From Nymphaea colorata (lineage: Eukaryota; Streptophyta; Magnoliopsida; Nymphaeales; Nymphaeaceae), in contig NC_037468.1 in NCBI RefSeq assembly GCF_008831285.2, positions 477,001 to 541,000 on the forward strand: a stretch of DNA of 64,000 bases. Reading direction: 5' to 3'. The notes under the pieces are model-generated. The model worked only from the letters and a program-made list of their open reading frames with translations, made no database searches and was not told the DNA's origin. Positions 34,511-46,190 of this stretch are shown here, piece after piece (the first letter of the stretch is position 1; the number at the start of each line of letters is the position of its first letter). The position numbers and the translations under genes are program-made.

Positions 34511-36700
34511 CTCAACATAGGGAATACCCTAACCCTGGGAACCGGGGGCCTGGCCATCCACTTCTTTTTGATTCGGTAGATAATGGGCTCAGTAGCCCAC
34601 CTCTGGAGTTTTGAGTAGTGCCTACTTGCTTGTTGGCTCTAATGAACCGTAGTAGGCTTGCGTAGCACTTGCTCGCTCCGAAGTGGAGAAGAGTCGTCAC
34701 TCTACGCTCGTAGGCCTGGCTGGAGTCTCCGGTAAGGCAGTCAAAGAACGAAGAAGGAAGTCCGTGTTGTGAGTAGCGACTTTGATAGCTGTTCTGAGTC
34801 CGATAGTACTGCAACGATTAGTACGGAGTCATCCTTCGAATGATCTGTCAGGCGAGTGGAAGGATCCCAAGAGAAGCACGAGTGGAACGGCTCTAGTTTC
34901 CGTTAGCAGCTGTAGTCGGACTAGCCTTCCAAGCCTTCACTAGATTCAGCTCCGAAATTGGACGGAAGCTACTCAAGCCGATAGGTCGGTAGGCTCGACG
35001 GCTCTAGCTCTACTCTAAGAAGGAGGTGATGAAATATGGAGAGTTGGAGAGGGTGGAAACTGATTTGAGAGTAACGACAGGATGAGCGAAAGCTGCTAGC
35101 CGATAAAAAACAGAAGAAAAAGCCCTTTCCAAAAAGACTAATTCAAGGACGCTTTCAATATCAGGCTCGTCTGGTAGGTCCGCCGTTTCAGGCGATGGAA
35201 AAGCATGCGAAGCCAGCAAAGAAAAGGCCTTACCAAGCGAACGAAGAAAACCAGAACTCCGCGAGGAGGCTAGCGCACTCCGTCGAGTTCATTTGCTTTT
35301 GTTGGTAGCTGCTTTTTTCGAAGACAACTCAAGGGCGATCGTCAGATGGTTGGCTCTGTCTTCAGGTGCTCTTCTGTCTTCAGGTGGCTACTGCTTAGTG
35401 AGCTCTGTCTTGAGTCTTGTCTAGAACCATTAGTCTGATAGCTCATCCCTCTAGGCAAGTGAGAAGAGAACAGTGCAACAAGCTACGGAACTGCCTCTAC
35501 GACCTACTGTACTGCTTTTCTTCTCTTTCAGATCCTCTCTTTTCCTTCGGAACAAGCACTTCTCTTTGTAGCTCTAGCTCTACTACCGCTAGGGAAAGGA
35601 TCAGAGAGAAAAGCTAAAGCCCTACCACTGTTACGGAACTGCTCTCTGTGCACTGCTTTCAGTGTACTGCTTTGCTCGCTCTATTGTTGGTTAGGTAGGC
35701 TATGTCTTGAGTAGCTCGCTCTTCGTCGAAGCACTACTACTCTAAGGTAGCTACCTGAGAGTCTAGTAGCAACGGACCTCAAGACGCGGCACTCTTCGAT
35801 CTACGGGCTTTACGGACCAAGGCCCTACGCCTGCGAGGCTGAGCTACTCTTTGTGTCATGTGTGTACGTACCGCTTATCAAGCTCTGACGTCTTGCAGTC
35901 CTCTTCTTGCTCTTCTTCTTGTAGCTACTGAGATGCGCTACTCTTGAGTTGGGTTAGCTATCTCTTGCTCTGTCTTGAGTGAGCTCTGTAGTTCTGTCTT
36001 GCTTTTTTTGCCTACCCCATGCCTATGCAACAGAGAAGAGAACAGCAACTACTGTGCTGTGCCCTACCTGAGAGACAACTGCTATGCCCTACCACTGCTA
36101 CGGAACTGCCTCTAGTACAGCTAGGAAAGTCAGAACAGAAACTGGTAGCTACTACCTACCGAAAAGAGAGGTAGCTACATTCGGGAAGACAGAACTCTCA
36201 AGTCAACCTGAAGAACAACTAGCTTTTAGTTGTTGCTAATCGAAAGCCCTCAGAAGAACTCCTTCGTCGAAGGGTCAGCGGATCCATCTCAAGACCTACT
36301 ATCCAAAGACCGTCAATAGGGTTGGTTAGCTACTCTACAGAAGACCTACTCAAGGGTAGGCTCAAATACCTACTAGAAGACAAAAGGAAGATCTAGTAGG
36401 TGTCAGTGAGCAACAAGCTCAAAGAGAGCCAACGAAGCTAGTCTTGACAAGGTCTTGCTTATCGACAATCCCACTAAGGCACCTATCTCTACCTATCAGC
36501 CAACCAACTCAGAACAGAAAGGTACCTTTGTAGTGGAGCTCAACGCTTCTCAGTGAAGAAGTCAAGCACCTTCTCTTGAGGAACTCCTCTTGAGGAAGTA
36601 TGATTGAGGAACTACTCCTAGCTAGCTCTACTCGAGGGAGCTGCTAGCTTCAGTGAAACAGCCATCCTTGTGATTAGGGATAGGGGATAGACCATACATC
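34511..36700. repeat. Low-complexity region of short degenerate repeats
   Basis: The stretch is rich in degenerate words such as GTAGCTAC, CTCTGTCTTGAGT, and 'CCCTACCACTG[TC]TACGGAACTGC' (near 35613 and 36084, with a related copy near 35483). No open frame resembles a protein. It seems grown by slippage from a few short seeds. Confidence 0.6.
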
Positions 36701-37925
36701 AAAGGTGCCGTTTTTTGGGTCGAAGAAAAAGCTGCTTAGCTTCAAGAAGCTGCTCATCGCCGACAGCTAGGAAATGCAGGACGGCGCTCAGATCAAAAAA
36801 ACTGAGGGGCCCACCGCGGACACCATTGATGCGGATCCAGACGTAGGGGGAGATAGCTAAAGAACCCATCCCGATTCCTAACCTACGATTCCTTATCCCA
36901 TAACGACGGAGGTTTCTAGAATCCCCGGGAGAGAGAGGGGAATGAGTCAGGAAGAGGTTCCTCTATAGATAGAGAGTCGCACAAAACAACATCTTTCTCT
37001 GGAGTAGCTGGAAACCCACTCCTGTTTTGTCCTATACCTTTCGTGTTGATCACACAAGGTCTCCGGATCTACTACTCCTTGAGGAAGATCAGTCGCCTTC
37101 CACGAAGACTTGACTTGAATCTATGTCTGAAAAGCCTTTTTTTCGGAAGCCGAGAAAGAAATGCGGAAGCCTTTGCTCATCCGGCCGCAGCTCCGTTTAG
37201 ATGTCCATTTTCTTTGTCTTTGCTGATCATTGCGTTGACCAAGGTCCTGTATTGACTCAGGAGTGAAGCATATCTGACCGAGACAAAATGCTCCGATCAA
37301 TTGCTTGACTCCAATGATGGCCACCTCCAATGGAATCATGCAACCCTCGAACGAGGGAGTCAGAGACTTTTCAAACTCTATGGATCCGACACGGATAGAG
37401 AAACTCACCGCTATCATTGGCCCCGAGCTTTTTTCCACGAATGGATCGGACGGAAGGCCGGGATTTTGTGTTCCGAACTACTAATGACATGAGGAGGGGT
37501 TGCCAGCTACCACTGAATGGCCCAGGGGACAAGGAACCACCCCGTACCAACATACAACACTGGCAGGGTTGGACGTGTGGGAGACAAACACAACGGAATG
37601 TGCGTCTTCCACTTATGAACCAGTCTGCCCTAATGATCATCGGACACCATTTGTTGCTTGTTGCTCGTCAAAACACTCGCTCCTACAACTTCGCTCGCTC
37701 GTAGGCCTCTCTCATCTCAGTCAGCTTGGTTCCCCCGAATCACGAAAGTGGATTTTGTCTATGCATTCCCATCTATAAGCCAAGCATCCCTTCGGCATTG
37801 CCCTGAACCCCGTGCCCCGAATGAATCAAGGCCAACTACTATTGATTAAGATGAAGTAGGGTCGGGTTGGCCTTTCACCCCCGCACTCGACTTCGTCCGA
37901 AGGTTCCGCCTGCCATGAAAGAAAG
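36701..37925. other. Non-coding, no recognised gene
   Basis: Open frames up to 105 codons occur on both strands (for example 37121-37438 minus) but I recognise none. The right end grades into the border repeats of array 4. Confidence 0.45.
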
Positions 37926-37988
37926 CAGAAGTTCGGCCCAACGTCACGAGATTCGCAAAGCCCACAAAGCACTCGCAAAGTGAACCGT
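37926..37988. repeat. Border repeat cluster at left edge of array 4
   Basis: CGCAAAGCCCACAAAGCACT followed by CGCAAAG and ACGTCACG motifs. The first 20 bases are also found near 31007, right of array 3. Confidence 0.75.
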
Positions 37989-38160
37989 TCACGTCACGAG
38001 CCAATTTCAAAGTCAAGGTCAGCGTACATGTCATTCAAAGTTGCGAGTGTCAATCTGATTTGCTTTGCTCGTGACATTGGAAAGCCAAAGCGAAGCGAGT
38101 GTGCTTATGATTTGTGGAAACACTAATGGCATACAATTGCCATTGGGAGCACTAATGGCA
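37989..38160 (+). repeat. 172-bp array flank, copy 2
   Basis: Same sequence and orientation as 10243-10414, but it leads into an array of opposite orientation. Confidence 0.85.
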
Positions 38161-39735
38161 TTTGTTTGTACAGTGAGTACTAATGGCATTTGTTTGTACA
38201 GTGAGTACTAATGGCATACAATTGCAATTAGTCTTCATCTTTCAAGAAGAATCAGTCCTGACCTTTCAAGACAGTCTTAACCTTTCCATTTTTGGTCAGG
38301 TGAGTACTAATGGCATACAATTGCAATTGGTCCTGTCCTTCCATCAAAAGTCCTGACCTTTCAAGACAGTCTTGACCTTTTTGGTAAGGTTAGTCCTGAC
38401 TGTGAAAGACAGTCTTGACCTTTTTGATAAGGTCAGTCCTGACTGTGAAATACAGTCTTGACCAGAAGAATCAGTCCTGATCAGATAGTCTTGATCTTTT
38501 TGGTAAGGTTAGTCCTGACTTTGAAAGACAGTCTTGACCTTTTTGATAAGGTGAGTACTGATGACATACAAATGAGTCTTGATGGTCATTCCTCAATCAT
38601 TCTCATTAGTCCTGACCTTTCAGAGTCTTGACCTTTCCAGAAGAATCAGTCCTGACCTTTCAAGACAGTCTTGACCTTTCCAGAAGAATCAGTCCTGACC
38701 TTTCAAGACAGTCTTGACCTTTTTGGTCAGGTTAGTCCTGACTGTGAAAGACAGTCTTGACCTTTTTGATAAGGTCAGTCCTGACTGTGAAAGACAGTCT
38801 TGACCTTTTTGATAAGGTGAGTACTAATGGCATACAATTGCAATTGGTCCTGTCCTTCCATAATCAGTCCTGACCTTTCAAGAAGAATGAGTCCTGACCT
38901 TTCAAGACAGTCTTGACCTTTCCAGAAGAATCAGTCCTGACCTTTCAAGACAGTCTTGATCTTTTTGGTAAGGTCAGTCCTGACTGTGAAATACAGTCTT
39001 GACCAGAAGAATCAGTCCTGATCAGATAGTCTTGATCTTTTTGGTAAGGTTAGTCCTGACTGTGAAAGACAGTCTTGACCTTTTTGATAAGGTGAGTACT
39101 GATGACATACAAATGAGTCTTGTATGGTCAGGTGAGTACTAATGGCATACAATTGCAATTGGTCCTGTCCTTCCATAATCAGTCCTGACCTTTCAAGACA
39201 GTCTTGACCAGAAGAATCAGTCCTGACCTTTCAAGACAGTCTTGACCTTTTTGGTAAGGTCAGTCCTGACCTTGAAATACAGTCTTGACCAGAAGAATCA
39301 GTCCTGATCAGATAGTCTTGATCTTTTTGGTAAGGTTAGTCCTGACTGTGAAATACAGTCTTGACCTTTTTGATAAGGTCAGTACTGATTTCAAGACAGT
39401 CTTGACCTTTCCATTTTTGGTCAGGTGAGTACTAATGGCATACAATTGCAATTGGTCCTGTCCTTCCATCAAAAGTCCTGACCTTTCAAGACAGTCTTGA
39501 CCTTTTTGGTAAGGTCAGTCCTGACTGTGAAATACAGTCTTGACCAGAAGAATCAGTCCTGATCAGATAGTCTTGATCTTTTTGGTAAGGTTAGTCCTGA
39601 CTGTGAAAGACAGTCTTGACCTTTTTGATAAGGTGAGTACTAATGACATACAAATGAGTCTTGACCTTCCTGACTTTTCCATAATGAGTCCTGACCTTTC
39701 AATCAAGTCCTGACTTTTCCATAACCTTTCCATAA
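38120..39735 (-). repeat. Array 4: complex short-repeat array, reverse orientation
   Basis: About 1.6 kb of the same modules, a shortened version of the block order in arrays 2, 3 and 5. There is no gene inside. Confidence 0.93.
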
Positions 39736-39754
39736 GCTCACAAAAGATAAGCCC

Positions 39755-39890
39755 TCTGAAAAAGAGGGCTTTGCACAAAGCACTCGCAAAGCGTAGGGCT
39801 TTGCTCGTGACGTGACGTGACATGACAGCCCTCTTCGCTTTGCGAGTGCTTTGTCGCTTTGCGAGTGCGTGCTTTGTTCCTCGCTTTTCT
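39755..39890. repeat. Border repeat cluster with 19-bp hairpin at right edge of array 4
   Basis: Arms 39775-39793 and 39836-39854 are perfect reverse complements (19 bp) built from the ACAAAGCACTCGCAAAGCG word. GACGTGACGTGAC lies between them, and another copy of the word follows. Confidence 0.85.
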
Positions 39891-40988
39891 CAATTAACAT
39901 GGATCCACTCGAAAATCCACTTCCACTATGGAGAGAATTGTGGTTGATAAGAAGATTGGGATCTCGTGTTGTTATTTCAGTTAGGCTGAGCCTACTCACT
40001 TTTGAATTGGAAAGAACACTACCTATCATTCCGTTCCGCAGAAGCAGAAAGTGTTTGAACATTGACTATTCTACTTATTATCACATTGACTAGAAAAAGA
40101 ACGGATCCATAATGATTTGAGTTCAGAATGGCATTTCAATAGTCCAGATCAAACGAAGGCTATAAGTGGATTGTGGAGGGTCCCGCGCAACGAGTGATTG
40201 AGACTTGGTGAATGCCACATCAGACGGGCTATAGGAAACACTCGCTTATGGAGGGCCTGGTCCTGAGCCTGAGTGAAAAGCCCATTTCGACAAATCTCTT
40301 TCAAAAAAAAAGCTCGGCATAGCCAGGAGAAATGTTCCGTTTCCGAAGTCAAGTGATGAGTCAAACTCTGTTGATGCTACAATGATCGATCAAACGTGAT
40401 TGTGAAAAGTAGATGTTGGGAGGAACGAGGGAGACTTGGTGAATGCCCATTGATGAGGGGGCCTAGCGCAGGGGTCTGGTCAAACCTTCCGGACAAGTGC
40501 TTACGCTCAGCCTTTGCTTTGACTGCCCGTCACATATGGAGGTTTCGATTTGCCAGTTCGAGTCCCAAGAGGCTTCTTGCCATCGCATCGACTTCCTCAA
40601 TCTCCGTTCATGTGTGCTTTCTGACCGATCAACTGGAAGGGTCAAAGCAGCTTCCTATGGATGGGAGGGGTCTCCGTTCTGCCTTTGAAGCAAGGGGGGC
40701 ACTCCGTCATTCATAGTGAGAGTTCAAACAGTGGTCTTATCTTCTGAATGGGTCAAAGACTGGTTGATTGTTGATTGATTCATTTTTCACTGTTCTAGGG
40801 AAAGTGAAAGAGTCGAATAGAACGCAGAAGTCGAAGATCAAGATGTGAATGATGAGTCGAAAGAGCGTATTAATGAGTATGAGTTGCTAAGCAACGGGGC
40901 TCTCAAACATCCGTCTTTGACTACTCAACCATCGAAAGAAGGACGAATAGTGGAATAGGGCAGATGTTGCTGAAGGTGGGGCGATTCC
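39891..40988. other. Non-coding, no recognised gene
   Basis: No known protein match. The longest frame (40396-40716, plus) is unassigned. Confidence 0.45.
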
Positions 40989-41051
40989 GAACCTACCTTG
41001 GAAAGAGCGGAAAGCCTCAGCCAGCCTAAGCTCTTTCATTTCCACATACGC
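40989..41051 (+). repeat. 63-bp direct repeat, copy 1
   Basis: Looks identical to 41222-41284, about 230 bp downstream. The copies end at different flanks. Confidence 0.85.
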
Positions 41052-41221
41052 CTCAAGCATCTGCTTCGGAAATGGACGACTGGCTTTCGCAAATACAGGG
41101 GGTTCTCGTTGCATTTGTGGGTCCGTTCTCTGAGGTACCTTCTGTTGATGCGGGGGACAACGCAAACCAATTTCTCTGACGATAGAAAGGGGAAGAGGTG
41201 CCGTTACGAGAACAAAGAAGA

Positions 41222-41284
41222 GAACCTACCTTGGAAAGAGCGGAAAGCCTCAGCCAGCCTAAGCTCTTTCATTTCCACATACGC
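41222..41284 (+). repeat. 63-bp direct repeat, copy 2
   Basis: Second copy of the 40989-41051 segment. Just after it, GCCTTTGAAGCAAGGGG also repeats a segment near 40680. Confidence 0.85.
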
Positions 41285-44200
41285 ATGGGCCTTTGAAGCA
41301 AGGGGTCATGAACGAAGATGAGAATCGTTCCATTCATTCAGTAGCATAACATTAGAAGCAACTCAGCCGTCACTGCGTCTTGTTGTTCTCAAAGAAGAAA
41401 GAAGATTAGCAAAGGACAAGAAGGAATGAACAGAAAAAGACGATTGATTGATGAATGAACAAGATCTAATGAATGCTTGAATCAAAGCAACCATCTCTGG
41501 CCTTCTGTCTTTGGGGATTTGAGGTATCACTCACTTTCCGCCTAGTCAGACGGAGTTCTGAGAGTATAGGATGAATGATGAAATGATTCTTGCCGTTATC
41601 TAGTCAGAGTCCCCATCCGTATTGTATTATATCATATAAGTAGAAGTAGCTCCGGAATCCATCAGAAGTAGAAAGAACTACTCTATAGAAGGAGAGTCGG
41701 AACATCTTAGTCACTGACTGGTCAACCTTCGGCGGCAGGATCGTTTCCACTTTGTGAAACATATACTGACTATACTACAGTCAAAGACAGATCTCGAGAA
41801 AGAAGCACATCACTGAAAGGCAAGCGCTTGTGCTCAATAGAATCTCTCTCGTTCGTCTCTCAATCAATGAGGTCTGAGATCAAGACTGTGCTCGGTTCAG
41901 GATCCAGTCTTTGAGAGAGCTGCCCTTGAAAGTGGGTCTTCCTATGTGAGATGGACACTCAAAGCAGAGGACTGCCTTTTTTGAAGCAAGGACCTGTCTT
42001 TCAAACTAGCTAGTAGGGCATCTTGACGTCATTAGGATAGCAGGGTACCGACATCCAGCAGTCAGTCAGTTTACGGCACAAGCTAGGTCTGACCGACAAC
42101 ATACTCTGAATCTCGAGTAGTACGTCAGGCAGAGTTTCCGGCGAGAGGGCAGGCAAGAAGACATTCCGCTCAGGGGCATCAAGCACGAAGTAATGAATAG
42201 TGAATGTGAACCATTAGTGTTTCTAGAACCATTAGTCTGATAGTTCAGTCAAAGCAAAGTCAAATAAAGGCTCTCAGTGACCAACCACATAGTCAAACAT
42301 CTCCTATTGAGAAAGCAAGTGTGCTCTTCAACTATCAGGCTGCAACAGCAGCATGGAACCGGCAGAGATCCGCCCGAGAGTCCAACTGATGGTCAACCCT
42401 AGAAGCAAGAACTGGTGGGGTACTGATAGTGGAAGTTCCGTCTGCTTCTGCTCCGTTGACTATGACCTATGTTGTTCATGTTTGGCTATTGCTTGTTGAC
42501 CTTTCTAGTCCAGCCCTTCTCTGATTGATACTGGAAGTTGTTTCATGAAGTGTCTCGTTAGAGTGCCGGTGAAAGTCTCAGTCAATCAAAGCCGCTAGTT
42601 TGCCAAAAAGAGGGAGGGTTGGTTCTCTCTTTCAGGAAGGTCAGTCTAACTACAAGCAAAAGCTCTCACTGCACAGGACGAAGAGGGCATTCTACCGATC
42701 AAGCTGTTGGGGAGGAGGGGTCGAGAGCTACTGACTCCACTGGGCAGGCTAGGCTTTCTTCGTATCTACAGCTAGTTCCGCACAGATCAGTTGTTCATTG
42801 CGTAGGCCGACCCCCCCATGAAAGAGAAACCCCAAGTGTCAACGTTGATGTTCTGATTGGTTTCGTGCGGTTCAAGATGGGTCTTCTTTTGAGTGATGCA
42901 ATTACCCTTTCAAACTTTGATAAGCCCTTTTCCGTTCCGCATCAAGAGCGAATTCTTGAGACTCTTCGAATGAGTACACTAGTGTTCATTTCTGCTTTTC
43001 CTTTGGTCTCCTAACATACATGATTTGGTCATAGAAAGATGAGAGAGAAGAGGAGTGGAAGACAGCCTGAAAGCACTGAAGGACATCCTCCGTGATGTTA
43101 TAAAGACCCCATTTTGGCTTTCTCTTTCTTTGATTCAAGAAAAGAAAGATGGAGAAGAAAAAGGATACTAGAACAACAGTCAAGAACCATCAAATCTCAC
43201 GAGCGAGAGAAAAACAACCTTCGCTGGTCTTTTCGGATCCCAGCGAAGGCAAAGGCAGCGAAGTAGGTCCCATCTATCCTTCTGTCTGTAGTCTCCAGTC
43301 GGAGAGCAAACGGCTAGGGAAAGAACTTGAAAACAAACCAAAATGAACGAACAAAGCCCATGATAGCACACTCAGGCTCTACGTATCGAGTGATGCCTTC
43401 GACTTTCCATGCCTTGCCATAGCGCCTCGCTTTGCTACAGGCTTTGATCGTACCTTTTTTGTTTTGCAGGTCACGATTCAAAGATACTAAAAGCTCCCTA
43501 TCCGCCGCTATGGCTGCTGATCTATCTATACGATCCGGGCCGGGGGGTCCCATGAAAATGATGCTTTGAAAGGATCGTACAGAACGGTTCCAATCGTTCT
43601 CATTCAATCCCTTCTGCTTTTCCCTATGAGTACAAGACTCATTCATTGTTATGCTGGAATTTGAGGGGGGAGGGCACCCACCGACCTCACCGAAGATTCA
43701 GGCTTTTTCTGGAACCGATCTAGTTTCAAGGAACTGAACTGCCTTCAGATACGAATGATAGCCCGCAAAAGACCATTCTCGGGCACAACAGGTGATTCGA
43801 TATTAGCTGATGCAGATGAACTAGAAGGGCTTACGACGAGTAGGCTCTTTGATGAAATAGTAGATGTCGGCATTTCCGCTCCTAAAGGAAACAAAAGTCT
43901 TCGAATGAGAAGGTGCGTCGATTCCGCAGTAGCAGGCACGTATCGATTTGAGAATCATCTTTCTTCCTTGTCTCATTTCATTCTCGCGCAACTCTAGTGC
44001 AGTGCTGAAACAATGCCTTTTAGGAGATGGCAGCTCAGGCCGGGAGTCGAACCCAGGAAGAACGGTAGCATGAAAGTCGTTGAGGCACTCAAGCAGCACA
44101 GCGCAGCACCTGGAGCAAAGGCTGGAGAGGCGCCGGTGTTGGGTTGGGATCGATGGAATGGAAGCTAACTGCTACTAGCAACTGCACCTATCGATACGAT

Positions 44201-44960
44201 AGGAAGAGGGGTAGGATCATCCAGTTCCTTGGATCTTTTGTCGTCAGATGTCATCACCTTCCATAAACACTCCCATGGTTTAGCGGCCGCGGTTGCTTGT
44301 ACCAGTACGGCGTAGTCTTCCGACGAAGGTTCCTGGCTTAACAAAACTGAAAGCATATCTTGGCCACCATACTTCGAAAAAGCAGTCTGCCGTGGAGTCA
44401 TAGTCGAAATGCGCTTCCAGATGGAGTGTCCAACAATGATGACGGTCGTAGAGGTCAACTTCAAAGAAAGCATCTCTATACAATGAGTCTTGACTGCTTA
44501 TGTTTTGAAAGGTCACCGGCTGCTCGGCTGATACATTTGTCAAGGCTGTAGCTCGATGTGTCTTCTCAAACCAACATATCCTTTCCCGAATTTCGTCATG
44601 ATCGTTCTCTGACTCTTCGGTGAACGTGAGAAAGAAGTAGCACTAGAGGATGATTGATCATATCATGGCTTCTTCTGGTAGTCGATCCGGACGCGAAGAT
44701 ATGGGTTCTCGGGGGTAGACATGACTCAGGATCTTGAGCGAACTTTGAGTGATCAAGGTTCTGGCTGTGGTTCCGGGGGCTAGGCATGTATTCACAACTT
44801 GGCTCGACTGGCTACCCACGTCTCCGAACAACACTGTGATGATGTAACCTTGCTCTTTCTAGAGCTTTCTAGAGCAATTCCTTCGCCCTTCGCTCCGCTC
44901 CTGTTGTACAGCCTGATGTATCAGTCGCCGGAGCGGAGCGGTGAACGGACCCGGGTCTCA
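41285..44960. other. Non-coding, no recognised gene
   Basis: I recognise no coding sequence. A TTG-started 131-codon frame (42619-43014, plus) and overlapping frames at 43755-44543 on both strands are open, but without motifs. A T-arm-like sequence near 44043-44056 (minus) cannot be completed into a tRNA. Confidence 0.45.
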
Positions 44961-44968
44961 GCTTCATC

Positions 44969-45027
44969 AAAGCACTCGCAAAGCTTCGCTTAAGGGAACT
45001 CGCAAAGCGAAGCTTTGCGAGTGCTTT
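44969..45027. repeat. Border-type element forming a 23-bp perfect hairpin
   Basis: Arms 44969-44991 and 45005-45027 are perfect reverse complements (23 bp) around a 13-nt loop, made from the AAAGCACTCGCAAAGC word. No array adjoins it. Confidence 0.88.
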
Positions 45028-45059
45028 TGGTTTCTGAATTTCTCAAATAGAACTCTGAT

Positions 45060-46190
45060 AGGCTGTCCATCTTACAAAAAGCAAAAAGACCAAAGAGTAC
45101 AAAATTGGTAGCAAATGGCTCAAGGAATCAAGAGCAGCAATAGGTGTCTGTAGCTGTACAAGGATATACAGGTAAAAATGACAAAAAAAAGAAGAAAAGT
45201 CTAATGGTAGACACCTGCTGCCCGTGACATAATTCCTCAACAGCGAGAGAAGATGACTCCAATTCCGGCCCTTTCAATGAGCCTTCCCAAACCAGTGACC
45301 ACTGATGATCTTCACAATAGATGCAGCCATACTAGACAACCTGCGGCTATGTAACTGCAAACCAAACCCAGCCAATAGTAGCACTTGCGCCCAGCCAAAA
45401 AGAGGAGTTGGCAGCCTGAAACAGAGACCGCCATCTGCTGTCACAGGAACACCTTCTAACCAGACCCAGTCCCTGACTACTGGCTGGTACTTCTCTGCTC
45501 CTCCCCCCTGAACAGCTACAGCCGCTAGACTGCCCACGCCTCAGCATGCTGAGGACGGACAAGTTCATAAGAGAAGAGAAGTCGACCCAGCAGCAGGAAA
45601 CTGGCAGGGAAGCAGGTCATAGGCGAAACCAAATGCACTCTGCTCATTGGTGGTTGGTCTCCAGTCAGCCGGTTTGTCGGCCCAGATCTTTGTACCCATG
45701 ATATCACTCAGATTGGCCATGGAGAGTGTGACAGGGCATGGTTTCGCATGCTTGATTTGACAGCTGGAAGCCGACCAGCACCAATTCCTGAATGGAAGGA
45801 TTCTGCTGGAATGTTTGCCTCTGTTTTCAATGGCAGCAGAGAGTCAGCGTACGAAACGTCTGTTGGAGCTTTCCACGATTCAGCTGTTCAGGTGGCTGAA
45901 TTGCTCACGTAGTGAATCAGCAACATGTGCTTCTGGAGGGTCCTGAGTTTGTTCCAGCATCAGGCAACCCGCCTGAAACAACCACTATGTCATGTAAAGA
46001 CTACACAGCAGCCTTTAGAGCGTTGGAAGTGGTGGATTGAGAGCTTGACAACATCTGGAGGAGGGGGAGACCATTGAGAGATGAAAGGAAATCCTGCTAA
46101 CCAGTTCTTGATGGCTGATCTATCCTAAGCAGACCTGTCTAGTGCCAGGTAGTTCTCAATCCAAGCATGTTTCACTTCCTGGAGCACTCG
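45060..46190 (-). other. Possible 3' part of the LINE fragment
   Basis: This lies directly downstream, on the minus strand, of the LINE zinc-binding domain. I see no conserved motif clearly, but the position fits a decayed RNase H and 3' untranslated region. T/C-rich minus-strand sequence ends near 45070. Continuity with the LINE is inferred. Confidence 0.35.

Noticed and set aside
42619-43014. 131-codon plus-strand ORF as a gene
   Set aside because: It begins with TTG and I recognise no motif; too weak to annotate as coding.
44025-44100. Minus-strand tRNA candidate with T-arm-like CTGGGTTCGACTCCCGG
   Set aside because: The distance to any complementary acceptor strand is about 11 nt too short and there is no D arm; at most a tRNA remnant.
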